Below are positions 34,275 to 46,272 of a stretch of 64,000 bases of DNA, in pieces; position 1 is the first letter of the stretch; every line of letters starts with the position of its first letter. Source of the stretch: Rhinopomastus cyanomelas (Eukaryota > Chordata > Aves > Bucerotiformes > Rhinopomastidae); contig VXBP01008550.1 in assembly GCA_013400115.1 (NCBI GenBank), positions 34,569-98,568 on the forward strand. The letters are read 5' to 3'. The notes beneath the pieces are model-generated. The model searched no databases and was not told the origin of the DNA. It worked only from the letters and a program-made list of their open reading frames with translations. Both the position numbers and the translations under genes were made by a program.

Positions 34275-34513
34275 TCAGTACAGGAGCAGAGGAGGTTCCA
34301 CCTAAACATAAGGAAAAAGTTCTTCACAGTAAAGGTGACAGCCCTGACACAGGCTGCTCAGAGAGGCTGTGGAGTCTCCTGCTATGGAAACTTTCAAAAC
34401 CAGCCTGGACACAGCCCTGTATGACCTGATCTAGGGGATGCTGCACTGGCAGAAGGGTTGAACTAGATGATTTCTAAAGGTTCCTTCCAACAGAACTCCT
34501 AACTTTCTGTGAT
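34275..34513 (+). mobile_element. CR1 3' fragment
   Basis: GGAGGTTCCACCTAAACATA, AAGTTCTTCACAGTAAAGGT, CACAGGCTGCTCAGAGAGGC and GTTGAACTAGATGATTTC. The tail is decayed to CTTTCTGTGATTTG. Confidence 0.9.
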
Positions 34514-35194
34514 TTGGAAGACACCACACAGACACACGTGCTCCTACTGACCAAGTCCATCACTGTGTCATAGCTGCATACTTCTATCAGCTTTTGTGAC
34601 TATGGTCAGGTACTGCAGAGTCAGTTTTTCCCGTGAGGCTCAGCCAGTGTAAATGCTGTCAACAGCAGCAGCTTCAGATAGGAGAGTGAGAAATGCAAAT
34701 AGATGCAGCCTCAGGTTGCTGTTATCATGTTACTTAAACATGGCCAGGACTGCTCTGTGGCACTGGGACTAGCAGGCATGAGACAACCAGTAAGACTGGG
34801 GACTATTTAAACCATGTTGGAAGGCAGACTATCACCATCATTATTTCATTTGCTAAGATAAAGATAACCTAACACACCCAAAACTGATGGGAAGGGAGCT
34901 CTGCAATGTCAAAGGGAACCTTCCAGACGCAGCCTAGAAAAGGAGGAGCAGAGCATGGCGCAGGAATAAGTGAGTGGGCTGCACAATTGGGATCTCTGTC
35001 CCTCTGGCAGAAGCTCTGCCTGGGATCTGGTGAGGAGAAGCAGCTGTAGTGTGATGCCAGAGGTCTGCTTTGCTGAAGAAAATACGGTGATGTTCACTCC
35101 ACTGGTGGAAAAATGTAATCAAGATACACTCTGAAGTGAAGCCAGGAAAGTTACCCAGGTATTAGCACTGAGAAATTAGGAAATGGAAAATGAG
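34514..35194. other. Single-copy spacer
   Basis: Nothing recognisable. Confidence 0.5.
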
Positions 35195-35652
35195 GGATGT
35201 GGAGCTTTGGAGTCAATCAAGAGGAAGCCACGAAAATGCTCAGAGAGCTGGAACCCCTCTGCTCTGGAGACAGACTGAGCAAGTTTGGGTTCTTCAGCCT
35301 GAAGAGAAGATTCCAGGGGGATCTTACAGCAACCTTTCAGCCCCTGAAAGGGGCTGTCAGAAGGCTGGGGCAAGAGCAAGGAATGATAGGACAAAGGGTC
35401 ATGGTTTGAAGCTGGAAAAGGGCAGATTGAGGCTGGACAGGAGGAAAACATTTTTGAATCTGAGGGTGGGGAATCCCTGGAACAGGCTGCCTAGAGAGGA
35501 GGTAAAGGCCCCATCCTGGATCCATTCAAGGTCAGGCTGGCTGGGGCTGTGGGCAATCTGTTCTAGTTAGAGCTGTTCCTGCTGGTTGTAGGGGGTTGGA
35601 CTAGACAACCTAGAGATCTCTTCCAGTCCAATAGACACTATGGTTCTATGTA
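35195..35652 (+). mobile_element. CR1 LINE fragment, 'GTTAGAGCTG' tail group
   Basis: Late ORF2 phrases ATKMLRELEPLCSGDRLSKF and LTATFQPLKGAVRRLG are readable in one frame, then a frame change. The 3' end has CTGTTCTAGTTAGAGCTGTT, GGGGGTTGGACTAGACAACC and ACTATGGTTCTATG. Confidence 0.94.
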
Positions 35653-36375
35653 CTTGTAGTACTGCAAGGCTGGGAGCTCCGAGTCCCTGGACTCACTGTA
35701 TGGTTAACTGCACTGATGGGAGACCCAGAAGTCAGATCAGCCTCAACGCAACGTCTGTATTTCTCGAAGAAGGGCACCACAACCCAAAAGATCTGAAAGA
35801 ATAAGATTGAGATGAGCACAGGGCGTGTAAAAGCCGCCTGTCCTAACTCTCAATATATATTTATGAAATGCACAGTGCATTAGGTGCTACGGGCTGCTCT
35901 TTCATTAACCACCCGTTGTGAAAAGAGATTTTTCTTTGTCTTTCACATAACTCTTTGTTAGAGTAAGGAAGATCATTACACCAAAGGAAATATTCATATA
36001 ACCCAAGAAATCTGACATAAGCCCTCAAATGCCAGGCAACCCGTAGACAGAATTCTAATGCTGTGTCTATCTCTAGCCACAATGCAAATCAGGAAGAAGT
36101 TCCAACAAAATGTCATCTTTTATGCTGTAATTCTGTGACAAAAGGGCCCGAAGGCAGACAAAGCGAGTTTGCCCGGCCGATGGCTTTTCACAGTGGCAAC
36201 TTTGTCATTGAAAGAGTTTTGTAATCCTGTGATTCATTACCTCGTGAGGTAGGGTTTGGTACCTCTCTGAGACACATCTATGCACTAAGAAAGCCTGAGA
36301 TTCATTTGCCTCCCAGGATGGCCTTGGGATGTGCCCTGTGGGCAGCTTCCTCATCTCCTTGACACTATTTATGAA
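35653..36375. other. Single-copy spacer with candidate non-coding element
   Basis: Segment 36,120-36,240 (GGCCCGAAGGCAGACAAAGC, TTTGCCCGGCCGATGG, CAACTTTGTCATTGAAAG) is single-copy and contains several intact CpGs in an AT-rich setting. Conservation is untested. Confidence 0.35.
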
Positions 36376-36653
36376 GACCTGTAGTGATAGGATGAGGGGA
36401 AATGGTTTCACATTAGAGAAGGGCAAATTGAAATGTTAGGAAGAATTTCTTTAGCAGGAGGCAGATGGAACAATGCAACAGGGGTTTCCCAGGGAAGTAG
36501 TTGAGGCCCCATCCCTGGATATATTAAGGTGAGGCTGGACAAGGGTCTGGGCAACCTGAAGTAGTTGAGGATGGCTGTGCTCACTGCAGGGTGGTTGGAC
36601 TAGATGACCTTTGGAGGTCCCTTCCAGCCTAACACATTCTATTATTCTACGAT
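36376..36653 (+). mobile_element. CR1 3' fragment, 'CTCACTGCAGGGTGG' tail group
   Basis: AGTGATAGGATGAGGGGAAA, CATTAGAGAAGGGCAAATTG, GTGCTCACTGCAGGGTGGTT, GGACTAGATGACCTTTGGAG and ACACATTCTATTATTCTACG. Same tail group as 41.4 and 57.7 kb. Confidence 0.93.
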
Positions 36654-36828
36654 CATCAAACCCTCCTGCCACTGTTACCTCTTCTGAAGGATGCAGTTCT
36701 GTACTACTTACATTGCCAGTCCTCTCTTCTAGCAAGGGTACAGAGGTGGTAATAAGGTGAAGATGCAGGCATGTCTTAGTCTCTGCTTGGCTGTGTTAGG
36801 AGTCAGGACAGTATTTCAGCTAGTGATT

Positions 36829-37302
36829 TCATAGAATGTGCTGGGTTGAAAGGGGCCACCAAAGGGCATCTAGTCCAGCCCCCCTACAACAAGCAGGGAC
36901 AACTCTAATTAGAACAGGTTGCCCACAGCCCCAGCCAGCCTGACCTTGAATGGTTCCAGGGATGGGGCCTCTACCCCCTCTCTAGGCAGCCTGTTCCATA
37001 GAATCCACCACCCTCAGATTCAAGTACTTTTTCCTCCTTTCCAGCCTCAATCTCCCCTTTCCAGCTTTAAACCATGTCCCCTTGTCCTACCATTGCCTGC
37101 CCTTGTGAACAGTCTTTCCCAGCCTTCCAAGAGGCCCCTGTCAGGGGTTGGAAGGGCACTACAAGGTCTCCTTGGAGCCATCTCCTCTTCAGGCTGAACA
37201 ACCCCGACTCTCAGCCTGTCCTTGTAAGAGAGGGGCTCTAGCCTTCTCAGCATTTTTGTGGCCTCCTTTGGACTTGCTCCAACAGGTTCTCATCTTTTTG
37301 AT
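36829..37302 (-). mobile_element. CR1 LINE fragment, 'GTTAGAGCTG' tail group
   Basis: TCATAGAATGTGCTGGGTTG, GGCATCTAGTCCAGCCC and CTCTAATTAGAACAGGTTGC. Minus-strand late ORF2 is broken (LRRLEPLSYKDRL is readable). 5' edge at about TCTCATCTTTTTG. Confidence 0.94.
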
Positions 37303-38424
37303 GAGATCTTGGGGGAATCCAGATTTTCTTTGGAGCAGAAATGCAACGATGAGGCAATCATGTGGATCCTCATCATGCACCCCATACTGATTGAAAAGTC
37401 TACACTGTTCTCAAAGAGAGCAAGGACAAGAAATCCAAGGCTCTCATTCATACGTAGTGGACAAGCAGAACAGAGCATACGAGACTCTGGGTGCTGTTCC
37501 TTACTTCTTTGTTTATTTAGATTAACTTTTTATGTGATAAGAAGAAAGAATCATCTCAAATTCAGTCCTCTGCTGTTCTTTTAAAATGGAAGGCCATGCA
37601 CCACCTGCAAGAGAAATTCTAATAAGCTAATAATAAGTTATCAGGACTTTTTATAACCATGAGGTTTTATGGGCTTTAGAGTTAAGTAATGAAGAAGGAT
37701 CAATATGGACAAAGAAATCAATATGCCTTGCATGTGCTGCTTCTAGGGTCAGACCAAACTCAGAACTGTCTGCAGTTCCTCCAGTGTACCCAAATATCTT
37801 GAAAGCTGTGGGAAACCAGCCATGCAAAAAATGTTCTAAAGCCAAAGATGAGCACAGAATTGTTTATCCTGTCCCCAGCCATTCCCTCTTAACAAAACCA
37901 CCCACACATTTGCTTCAGTCAGGAATAAGATTTGCGTCTGCTGTGTAGTCCAATAAAGATGATTCAGGGACCTGCGATGAAAATTGCTGTGGACACAAAA
38001 AGACTTCCTTCTGCAGGAAGATTGAAGGTCTAGAGGCTGTTTAGTCTGGAAATTGAACAAATAACATGGAGCATGATAGAGGCAGCCTAGGAGGAGGCAA
38101 CTTGGGAACTCTCCTTTACTTTTCCTGTGTAACACAACTAACTGCTAAGAGAAGATACCTGACTCTGCTTTTGATTAAAATACGTGGCGTTCACTGCCAC
38201 TGGCTGTCTCTGATGCCAAGAGTCCAGTGAAAACTACTGAAAGGTTAGAAGTGTGTATGTACATTGAGATGACCTATTGTTATACTGTGCTGGCTTCACA
38301 GTAGAGTGATCATGAAGCCATGTTCTTCCAAGAGGATCCCAAAGGCTAACATTTCTGACATGCAGTTTCTTCTGCTATTGCATATTATGGGGTTCCTGCA
38401 TGTCCTCTGCAATTTTGGTCTGGT
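37303..38424. other. Single-copy region
   Basis: Nothing recognisable. Confidence 0.5.
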
Positions 38425-38640
38425 CTCCCTAGTGACCAGTGATAGGACGAGGGCAAATGGCCTTCAGCTGTGCCAGGGGAGGTTCAGGTTGGATGAGATG
38501 TCACGAGGAATTCCTTTGCTGAAAGGAATGTCATGCATTGGAACAGCCTGTCCACGGATGTGGTTGAATCACCGTCCCTGGACTCAACCAGGGATGGTGA
38601 TCTTGAAGGTCTCTTCCAGCTGACACTGTTCTATGATTCT
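38425..38640 (+). mobile_element. CR1 3' fragment with internal deletion
   Basis: GTGACCAGTGATAGGACGAG, GGGGAGGTTCAGGTTGGA, GGAACAGCCTGTCCACGGAT, then a jump to GATCTTGAAGGTCTCTTCCA and TTCTATGATTCT. The usual 'ctggaggtgtttaag...ggttggact' segment is missing. Confidence 0.9.
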
Positions 38641-39514
38641 GCTACCCACCACTGGCAGAGAGGTATGCCAGTGCTCTGCAGTTATACCTACAGCTTAGCC
38701 TGGTTTTAAAGCAATAGAGGTACAGGAGCCTTCCCATGCAACCAGCTGCAGTGCTTGACGAGCCTTGTCCTTGCAAGGTCACCCTCACATCATATGTGAA
38801 CTATGCTGTTCCTTCTGATACCTGCAGGGCTTTCTTGAGTCTTGTTTGGTCTGTGATCTGTTAGAACCTTACAACCTCTGAAGCTGCAAACGACTTCTTC
38901 CTGGACATGTACAACCTTACGTTTCCCCCCTCAAGTGACATCCAGCGTAAATGTCTGGGGTTTCAGAAGAGAAGCTCTTTCTTCTAAAACAAGAACTGGG
39001 GGACCTAGTTTTGAACGACCAAATTTTGTAATACACCACGTGATGGGTCATGTAGAGAGCTCTTGTTCATTTGTTTGCAAAGTGCAATTTAGCTTTCATT
39101 ATTTATGCTCACAGCATCCCAGGCTAAAGTCTGGACTCTGCCTGAGAACCTCGTTACAACATTGAGCAGTATCAAAGAGCCTGACCGTGCGTGGATTTGC
39201 ACAACAGAAACCCTTCTGCAGATTTCAGAGTTCAGCCATAGTCTTGTGGGCCTGTATGTGATCTGAGTAGCTAACTTGGTTCTTCAAGAGTTGATGATTA
39301 TGGATCTGCTAGAGAAGATAAACTACAGAAATGGATCAGTCAGTAAATGTGAGTGAAAGTTTTGTCACTGATACTGTAGTGATTTACAGAACAGGAAACG
39401 TAATTTCTAGGTATCTTAGTCTCATGTTAGATGTGGAGACCACATATCCAACATTCAAACTGTAATGAAGGGACTGTCAACAGAACAACCCGGTAATAAT
39501 CTGCCTGGCATCAG
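38641..39514. other. Single-copy spacer
   Basis: Nothing recognisable. Confidence 0.5.
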
Positions 39515-40048
39515 AGTGCCCCTATACTTGGCCCTACTGAGGCTGCACCTTGAGTACCGAGTGTGGTTTGGGGCACCGCAGTGTAGGAAGGATGTGGAGG
39601 TGTTGGACAGGGTCCAGAAAAGGGCAGCTGGGATGGTTAGAGGTCTGGAGAACAGGGCTGATGGGGAGAGGCTGAGGGAGCCTGAAGAAGAAGAGTTTGA
39701 GGGGAGACCTCACTGCTCTCTACAGCTACCTGAAGGGAGGTTGGAGTGAGGAGGGTGTTGGCTTCTTCTCCCTAGGGACTAGCAATAGGACAAGAGGAAA
39801 CGGAGTCAAGTTGTGCCAGGGAAGGTTCAGATTGGACCTTAGGAAAGTCTTCTTCCCAGCAAGAGTGGGGAGGCCTTGGAGCAGGCTGCCCGGGGAGGCG
39901 GTGGATGCACCGTCCCTGGGTGGGTTAAACAAACAAGCAGACATGGAGTCTCAGGAGATGGGTTAGTGGTTGTGGGTTGTACGGTGGATGGTTTGACCTG
40001 ATGATTTTAAAGCACTTTTCCAACCTTAATGACTCTGTGATTCTATGA
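39515..40048 (+). mobile_element. CR1 LINE fragment
   Basis: Late ORF2 reads LRLHLEYRVWFGAPQCRKDV and VQKRAAGMVRGLENRADGER, then a frame change, then RGDLTALYSYLKGGWSEEGV and LRKVFFPARVGRPWSRLPG. Ends with GACTCTGTGATTCTATGATT. An open stretch of about 80 codons lies either side of the break. Confidence 0.94.
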
Positions 40049-40711
40049 TTATTTATTTGTTGTGCTGAACTAAAATATTCCCACATTACACTATTGGGGT
40101 CTTGTTTATTGCTTCCAAACTTGATTACTTTTCTTAAATCTATAAGGAAAAGTTTTTAAATAGGGCAAGAGATATCTGAATTGCACTTTTTCTTTCTTAA
40201 TGGCACAATTGTGTAAACCTTGAAGAAGGGGAGATTTTCTTAAGTAGATGTGTTGGCAAAAGTTCTGGTACAGCCTCTGCTGTTTTGACGTTGAAGTGCT
40301 TGCAGAAATAACTCGTTTTCCTTTTCTTTGTGGAAGTTCTTTTTCCACCATGACAAAGAACAGGGATGTGTGGAACCATTTATAGGTCGGTGAGGGTTAA
40401 AGCTTTCCAATCTCAGTGAAGAAGAAACCCAGATGTAATCCACACACTTTTTCAGTGCTAATCAGCCTGGTCATTAGCTCCCAGGACCCCTTCAAAACTC
40501 ACAGCCTCACATCTTGTCTCCGTATCTTTGCTTCTGGTTCAGATCTCATCATTTTCTGGCTCCAGACTGTAAGGAAGAGCAAGACCTCCTGCCTTCAGCC
40601 ATGGGCATGGGGGTTGCAGCTGGACTCATGCAGCTGTGCCCTGGCCAAAAGAAAAAAAAAGGACAAAAAGCCAAACTCTTTCACACTGGATTAATTTATT
40701 TAGTTTTAAAC
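40049..40711. other. Single-copy spacer
   Basis: Nothing recognisable. Confidence 0.5.
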
Positions 40712-40942
40712 TGGGTAGATTTAGATTACATGTAGGGAAGAAGTTCCTTGTTCTGAGGGTGCTGAGGCACTGGAAGAGGTTGCCCAGGAAGACTGTTGCT
40801 GCTTCATCCCTGGAAGTGTTCAAGGCCAGGTTGGATGGGGCTCTGGGCAGCCTGGTTGTCTCGTGACAGGTGTCCCTGCCCATGGCAGGGGGTTGGAACT
40901 GAATGATCTTTAAGGCCCCTTCCAACCCAACCCCGTCTGTGA
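40712..40942 (+). mobile_element. CR1 3' fragment
   Basis: GGTAGATTTAGATTACATGT, AAGAAGTTCCTTGTTCTGAG, GAAGAGGTTGCCCAGGAAGA, TGTCCCTGCCCATGGCAGGG and CCTTCCAACCCAACCC. The tail is reduced to GTCTGTGATTTT. Confidence 0.92.
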
Positions 40943-41388
40943 TTTTTTTTCCTGAAGGAAAAGTGGAGAGCCAAGGAGGAACCATACCTCTCTCTGAGCC
41001 ATTCATTGCTCACCTGCTCTTACCTCACACAGAGATACCCACGTGCACTCTCGCTGCAGGGGAGTCACTCCATTTCAGATTAGATTTTAAATCTGGCAAA
41101 ATTTTTAATCAAGTCTTAAACCATGAGCCCAGACTTGGCAGAGTGTGTTGTTGCTGCCGCTCAAGATAGTGATTGTGTTCAGCAGTGAGGGAGATGGGCT
41201 GTGACTAGACAGAGGTGTTCTTCTGTTTTTCTGCTTTATTCTCAGATTCTGCTAATCTAGTGGCATTGATCTCCTGCTATTCATAACAGCAATTGTTTGC
41301 CTCACTCATCTGCAGACTCCTGATATCCTGGCAAACACAACAGTGCTTTCTGGGTTTTCCCTCTGACATGTTCTCTCACTCCATACTC
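40943..41388. other. Single-copy spacer
   Basis: Nothing recognisable. Confidence 0.5.
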
Positions 41389-41885
41389 ATAGAATCATAG
41401 AATGTGTTGGGTTGGAAAGGACCCCCAAAGGTCATCCAGTCCAACCCCCCTGCAGTGAGCATAGACATCCTCGACTGCATCAGGTTGCCCAGAGCCTTGT
41501 GCAGCCTCACTTTGAATACCTCCAGGAATGGGGCCTCAACTACCTCAATGGGAAACCAGTGTTCCACCTGCCTTCTGCTAAAGAACTTCTTCCTAACATC
41601 CCATTTCAATCTTCTCTAATGTGAACCCACTGCCCCTTGTCCCATCACTCCAGGCCTTTGTAAACAGTCCCTTTCCAGCCTTCTTGTAGCCCTTTCAGGT
41701 ACTGGAAGGTCACTATCCGGTCCCCTCGGAGCCTTCTCTTCTCCAGACTGAACAACCCCAGCTCCTTTAGCCTGTCTTCATAGCAGAGGTGCTCCAGCCC
41801 CCGATCATTTTTGTGGCCTCCTCTGGACCTGCTCCATCAGGTCCATGCCCTTCCTGCATTGAGGGCTCCAGAGACACTGCAGCTG
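41389..41885 (-). mobile_element. CR1 LINE fragment, 'CTCACTGCAGGG' tail group
   Basis: CATAGAATCATAGAATGTGT, CATCCAGTCCAACCCCCCTG and CAGTGAGCATAGACATCCTC at the left. Late ORF2 on the minus strand is disrupted. Ends near TTGAGGGCTCCAGAG. Confidence 0.94.
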
Positions 41886-42271
41886 TCTGATCCCAGCCAG
41901 AACCTTGCAACTTGTTTTTACTTAATGGATCTTTAAGCATGAGAACTTCTTATTATTAAAAGTCTCTAGTTTTTACCACAGGGCTTCCTTCTTATTGTGG
42001 AATGCCTTCTTTCTTTATTTAAAGTTCATGAGAAGAACCAAACTAAGCTAACCTTTATGCTTGTTTGTTTTTAAAGCAACACAGCTTGCAATCCAGAAAT
42101 CTCAGCCCAACCAGTCCTGGCGTATTCCCTTGTCAGGATATTCTTTAGTCAAGGATATTCCATAGATGTTAGGTCTTCTCTTAAAGAAAATGCCTGTGAT
42201 TCACTGGGCTAGACAGGCCTTCAGCAGTGCTATATCCTGGCTCTGACAGAGTCAGATGCCTCTCTAAGGTA
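41886..42271. other. Single-copy spacer
   Basis: Nothing recognisable. Confidence 0.5.
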
Positions 42272-42338
42272 GACTCATAGACTCATAGAATCATTAGGGA
42301 TTGGAAGAGACCTTGAAAGATCATCCAGTCCAATTCAG
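42272..42338 (-). mobile_element. CR1 tail remnant
   Basis: CATAGACTCATAGAATCATT, GGATTGGAAGAGACCTTGAA and GATCATCCAGTCCAATTC only, either a very short insertion or a deleted copy. Confidence 0.85.
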
Positions 42339-42676
42339 GCAAGAGAAGACTGGCAGGAACTTGAGAGAAAATGGCGCAGAGGACTGTGGTCTCCACTTCT
42401 CTGCTCTCCTCTCATCCGAGCTGTTGATAAGTTTGGGTGTATTTATCTTAACCTCCTTAGGACTGTGGGTGATGTCCTTACCCCTGTGTTCTGCCTGCAT
42501 TTAAGGAAAGTAGCAAAGGTTAGCCCTAAGAAAATCAAAGGGGTGTTGTGCTCCAAAGGTCTCCTTTGGCGTGGTTTGCTCTTGTCTTCAGGCTGTGTTT
42601 GAGCCTCTGAACGCAGAAGAGTGGAAGGGAATGGATGCCAGTTGCTCAGAAAGTCCTTCCTTTCTTTGCTCCCAGA
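42339..42676. other. Single-copy spacer
   Basis: Nothing recognisable. Confidence 0.5.
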
Positions 42677-42795
42677 ACCACTGAATTACTGAGGCTGGAA
42701 AAGACACTCAAGCTCATCCAGTTGAGCCTATGACCTAACATCACCACGTTGGCCAGACCATGGCCACTAAGGGCCACATCCAGTCTTCAGTGGGA
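42677..42795 (-). mobile_element. CR1 3'-UTR fragment, degraded
   Basis: GAGGCTGGAAAAGACACTCA, CCTAACATCACCACGTTGGC and CATGGCCACTAAGGGCCACA. The last phrase holds TGGCC/GGCCA arms at the place where the ATACTGTG-tailed copies carry GGCAC/GTGCC. Confidence 0.78.
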
Positions 42796-43987
42796 AGAAC
42801 TAGGCAGTGCGTTTTAAGAAGCAGTTCCCTTAAAATCCTTCCTGGCCTCATGTATGAGACAAGGGCCCTTCTGAGCCCTTGACTGAAGATCCTGAATTAT
42901 CATTCCAGGAGGTTAAGGCCCTTTGTCAGGGATTCTTCTGAGCTGAGAGAAAAGCATCTGATAAGGCATCCAGCAGCCCAAAGGCAAGGGGGGATGGAGG
43001 GTCTCTGTGTTAACTTCACTCTAAAGAATTACCACACAAAAAGAGCCTCTTCTGGCTCAGAGGGGATGACAGAACCTCTGGAGTTTCTTCCACTGCTTTG
43101 CCCATTATTTTGCCCTGCAGCCTAGCAGAGATGAGCCCAAGTTTCTATCTGGTACATCATCCTCAGAATTGTTTACAGAGAGCTAATTAGTCACAACCTG
43201 CCTAATTGCAGTGAGGCCAGTAGAACTGCAGAGGTGCAGCAGGGGCAGTTCAGCCAGTTAGCCATTTGTGCTGGGTAACCGTGTCACAGCCGTTCCCAGT
43301 TTGGACCTACATCTGGTTTGCAAGGTCTGCAGTCAGGAAACAACACTCTGCTCTCAAGCTGAAAGTATTTTATGTGGAAAACAGACATGAAATAACTACT
43401 ATGGGCAGCCGAGGTATGGTTTTTGCTGTAGCAGAACTTCCTAGGACAGCTCTGCTTTTGAACACTCGCAGGCACACCCTGGGACACAGAGGTTTTGGAG
43501 GTCTTTACGTGTAGATGCCTTTTAACTTCTATTTTTTATGAATTTAATCATGGAACTATATCTAGCATTGTATAGGTAGGATTAATGTTTAATTCATTAG
43601 GTCTCCAAGGAAATCTGCAGGTTATAGACAAAGCTGTGAAAACCTGCCTTTTCCACAGACACCCTGTTGCCAGTCCCACCCCAACACCTCTCCACAGCCA
43701 ACAGCCCTTGATTAGAGGAAAACAGACCTCAGCTGTGATGTGGCCACTGAGATGCTTAAGCTCCTTACTTCAGCAATTTAGAGTGATACTAAAGTGTGCA
43801 GTCCCTGGTAAGTGAGACCAGAATGAAGGACAGAGCTGGCAAGCAAAGGCAGCGTGGGAAGGGCAGTTATAACTGTGAGTCCCCCCACTTCCCTGAAATG
43901 GAACTACTGAGTGTCCACTGGTGGCACAGGAGAGGCAGGATGCAGAGGAGAGAGGGAACAGAGAGCATTTGGGCATAAGCTAGTGAA
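42796..43987. other. Single-copy region
   Basis: Nothing recognisable. Confidence 0.5.
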
Positions 43988-44282
43988 ATCATAGATTCAT
44001 AGAATGATTTAGGCTGGAAAGGATCTTGAAGATTGTCTAGTTCCAACCCCTTGCCCTGGGCACGGACACCTCTCACCAGATCAGGTTGCCCAGAGCCCCA
44101 TCCAGCCTGGCCTTGAACTCTTCCAGGAATGGAGCAGCCACAACCTCCCTGGACAGCCTGTTCCACGGTTTCTCCACCCTTATGATTAAGAAGTTCTTCC
44201 TATCTAATCTAAATCTACCCTCTTTCAGTTTCAGTCCATTGTCCCCTGTCCTATCAACCAGAAAAAGCTGCCTCTTCACACC
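43988..44282 (-). mobile_element. CR1 3' fragment
   Basis: ATCATAGATTCATAGAATGA, GGATCTTGAAGATTGTCTAG, CAGATCAGGTTGCCCAGAGC and GTTCCACGGTTTCTCCACC. Minus-strand end of ORF2 reads GDNGLKLKEGRFRLDRKNF. Confidence 0.93.
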
Positions 44283-44511
44283 AAAGCTGAGGAGCAGCAG
44301 TTCGCTTGCTGAAATGGTCACTGGCACCTGCCTGCTTCACCTGCACCTCAGGGCTCAGCTCATCCCAGACTGGATTCAGCTGTACTTCACCTTCTCCCTA
44401 CTCTGAGCATTGCTCTGGAGAGGTCACAGAGCACCCCACGGACCTGTAGGGTTCTGCACCACTGAACTTGCACACTGTGGCTGTGACAAACACACTGCCC
44501 TGGGACCACCC
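44283..44511. other. Short single-copy spacer
   Basis: Separates two minus-strand CR1s. The longer one on the right lacks its 3' UTR here, so a deletion junction may lie at about 44,511. Confidence 0.4.
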
Positions 44512-45972
44512 ACCCTGGGCAACTTGTTCCAGTGCTCTGTCACCCTCACTGTGAAGAAGTTCCTTCTGATATTTATGTGGAACCTCCTATGATCCAGCTC
44601 ACAGCCATTGCTCATTGTCCTATCACTAGAAGACATTGAGATAAGCCTGGCTCCATCCTTCACATATTTATAAACATTAATGAGGTCACCCCTAAGTCTC
44701 CTCTTCTCCAAGCTAAAGAGACCCAGCTGCCTCAGCCTTTCCTCATAAGGTATGTGTTCCACTTCCTTCACCATCCTTACTGCTCTGCATTGGAGTCTCT
44801 CCAGCAGCTCCGTGTCCTTTTGCAACTGAGATGCCCAGAAATGGACACAATACTCCAGATGTGATCTCACCAAGGCAGAGGGGAGAAGAAACTCTCTTGA
44901 TCTGCTAACCACCCCCTCTGTGGAGGTGCTGTTGGCCCTCTTGGACACAAGGGCACATTGCTGGCTCATGGTCATCCTACTGCCCACCAGGGCCCCCAGG
45001 TCCCTTTTTCCTACACTGCTCTCCAACAGATCAGTCCCCAGCCTATACTGGTACCTGGGGTTGTTCTTGCCCAGATGCAAGACTCTACACTTGCTCATGT
45101 TATATTTCATTCAATTTCTCCCTGCCCAGCTCTCCAGCCTGTCCAGATCTCACTGAATGGCAGCACAGTCTGCAGGGGTGTCAGCGACACCACCCAGCTT
45201 TGTGTCATCAGCAAACTTGCTGACACTCCTCCCTAATCCCTCATCCAAGTCATTAATTAATAGATTGAAAAGTACTGGTCCCAGCACCAACCCTAGATAC
45301 AGACCTCCAGCTCAACTCTGTCCCATTGAGCACCACTCTCTGGCTTCTATTCTGCAGCCAGTTCACAATCCCCCTCACTACCTGATTGTCCAGTCCATGC
45401 TGCCTCAGTTTGGCTGTGAAGATGCTGTGGGAGACTGTGTCAAATGCCTTACTCAAGTCAAGATAGATCACATCCACCACTCTATGGTTATGCCCTCATC
45501 AAAGGCTATCAGGTTGGTCAAGCATGACTTTCCCTTAGTGAAGCCATGCTGACTGTCCCTAACAACCCTCCTGTCCTTGATGTGCCTGGACACAGTGTCA
45601 AGGATAAAATGTTCCATCATCTTTCCTGGGATGGAGGTGAGGCTGACCAGTGTGTAGTTACCCAGGTCCTCCTCCTTACCCTTTGTGAAGATTGCAGTGA
45701 CATTTGCTATCCTCCAGTCCCTAGTCACCTCTCCTGATCCCCGTGACTTAGAAAAGATGATGGAGAGTGGCTTAGCCATGACTTCTGCTGTCTCCCTTAG
45801 CATGTGCAGGTGCATCCTGTGAGGGCTGATGGATTTGTGTGCATCTAGTTTGCTCAACTTACCCCTAACCCAGTCCTCATCAACCAGGGCAAACTCCTCT
45901 CTTGTCTCTGCTTCCTCTGGGGCCTCAGCAGACCAGGGCTTTATATCAGGATCACAAGATCTATTGCTGCAG
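44512..45972 (-). mobile_element. CR1 LINE, longest copy (1.46 kb), 3' UTR missing
   Basis: The minus strand carries reverse-transcriptase fingers, palm and the C-terminal region of ORF2 in order. It begins mid-ORF2 at about 45,972 and stops at about 44,512 within the last codons of ORF2 (TVRVTEHWNKLP). The 3' UTR and octamer tail are absent. CR1 inserts from its 3' end, so loss of the 3' end needs a later deletion or rearrangement. Confidence 0.94.
44530..45960 (-). pseudogene. CR1 ORF2 reverse-transcriptase pseudogene
   Basis: Three open blocks in successive frames cover the reverse transcriptase. Block 1 (45,960-45,470) has LSKLDAHKSISP, ETAEVMAKPLSIIF and GNYTLVSLTSIPGKMMEHF. Block 2 (45,480-45,290) has the palm A motif LDLSKAFDTV with its catalytic Asp, and NWLQNRSQRVVLNG. 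The C motif FADDTKLGG is encoded near 45,210 but outside the two long frames. Block 3 (45,110-44,512) is the C-terminal region with LGKNNPRYQYRLG and QQCALVSKRA. Frameshifts between the blocks, and missing endonuclease and 3' UTR, make it dead. Confidence 0.88.
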
Positions 45973-46177
45973 GCTGTTTGGGGTTTCCCTCCCATCAGTC
46001 AATAATTAAAAAACACTATTACATTGTTGTTCATTTATATAAACCCAAAAAAATCCCTAAAAGAAAAAAATTGATGTTTCAATCTAGAGGAGTGGACTGG
46101 AAGCAAACTCATTTCATTGCTCTAGATCCATTTATGATACTGTTTCAATCATAAACAGTACCAGCCTTGATATTCCA
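45973..46177. other. Short AT-rich spacer
   Basis: Nothing recognisable. Confidence 0.5.
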
Positions 46178-46272
46178 AGAGACGGGTTAGTGATTCAGGG
46201 TTGTAGGGTGGATGGTTGGACTTGATGATCTTGAAGGTCTTTTCCAGCCTTGATGGTTCTGTGATGCTGTGT
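46178..46272 (+). mobile_element. CR1 tail fragment
   Basis: GGTTAGTGATTCAGGGTTGT, GGTTGGACTTGATGATCTTG and GATGGTTCTGTGATGCTGTG. Confidence 0.88.

Noticed and set aside
42676..42800. Independent unknown repeat family
   Set aside because: The order of phrases matches a degraded CR1 3' UTR, so a new family is not needed.
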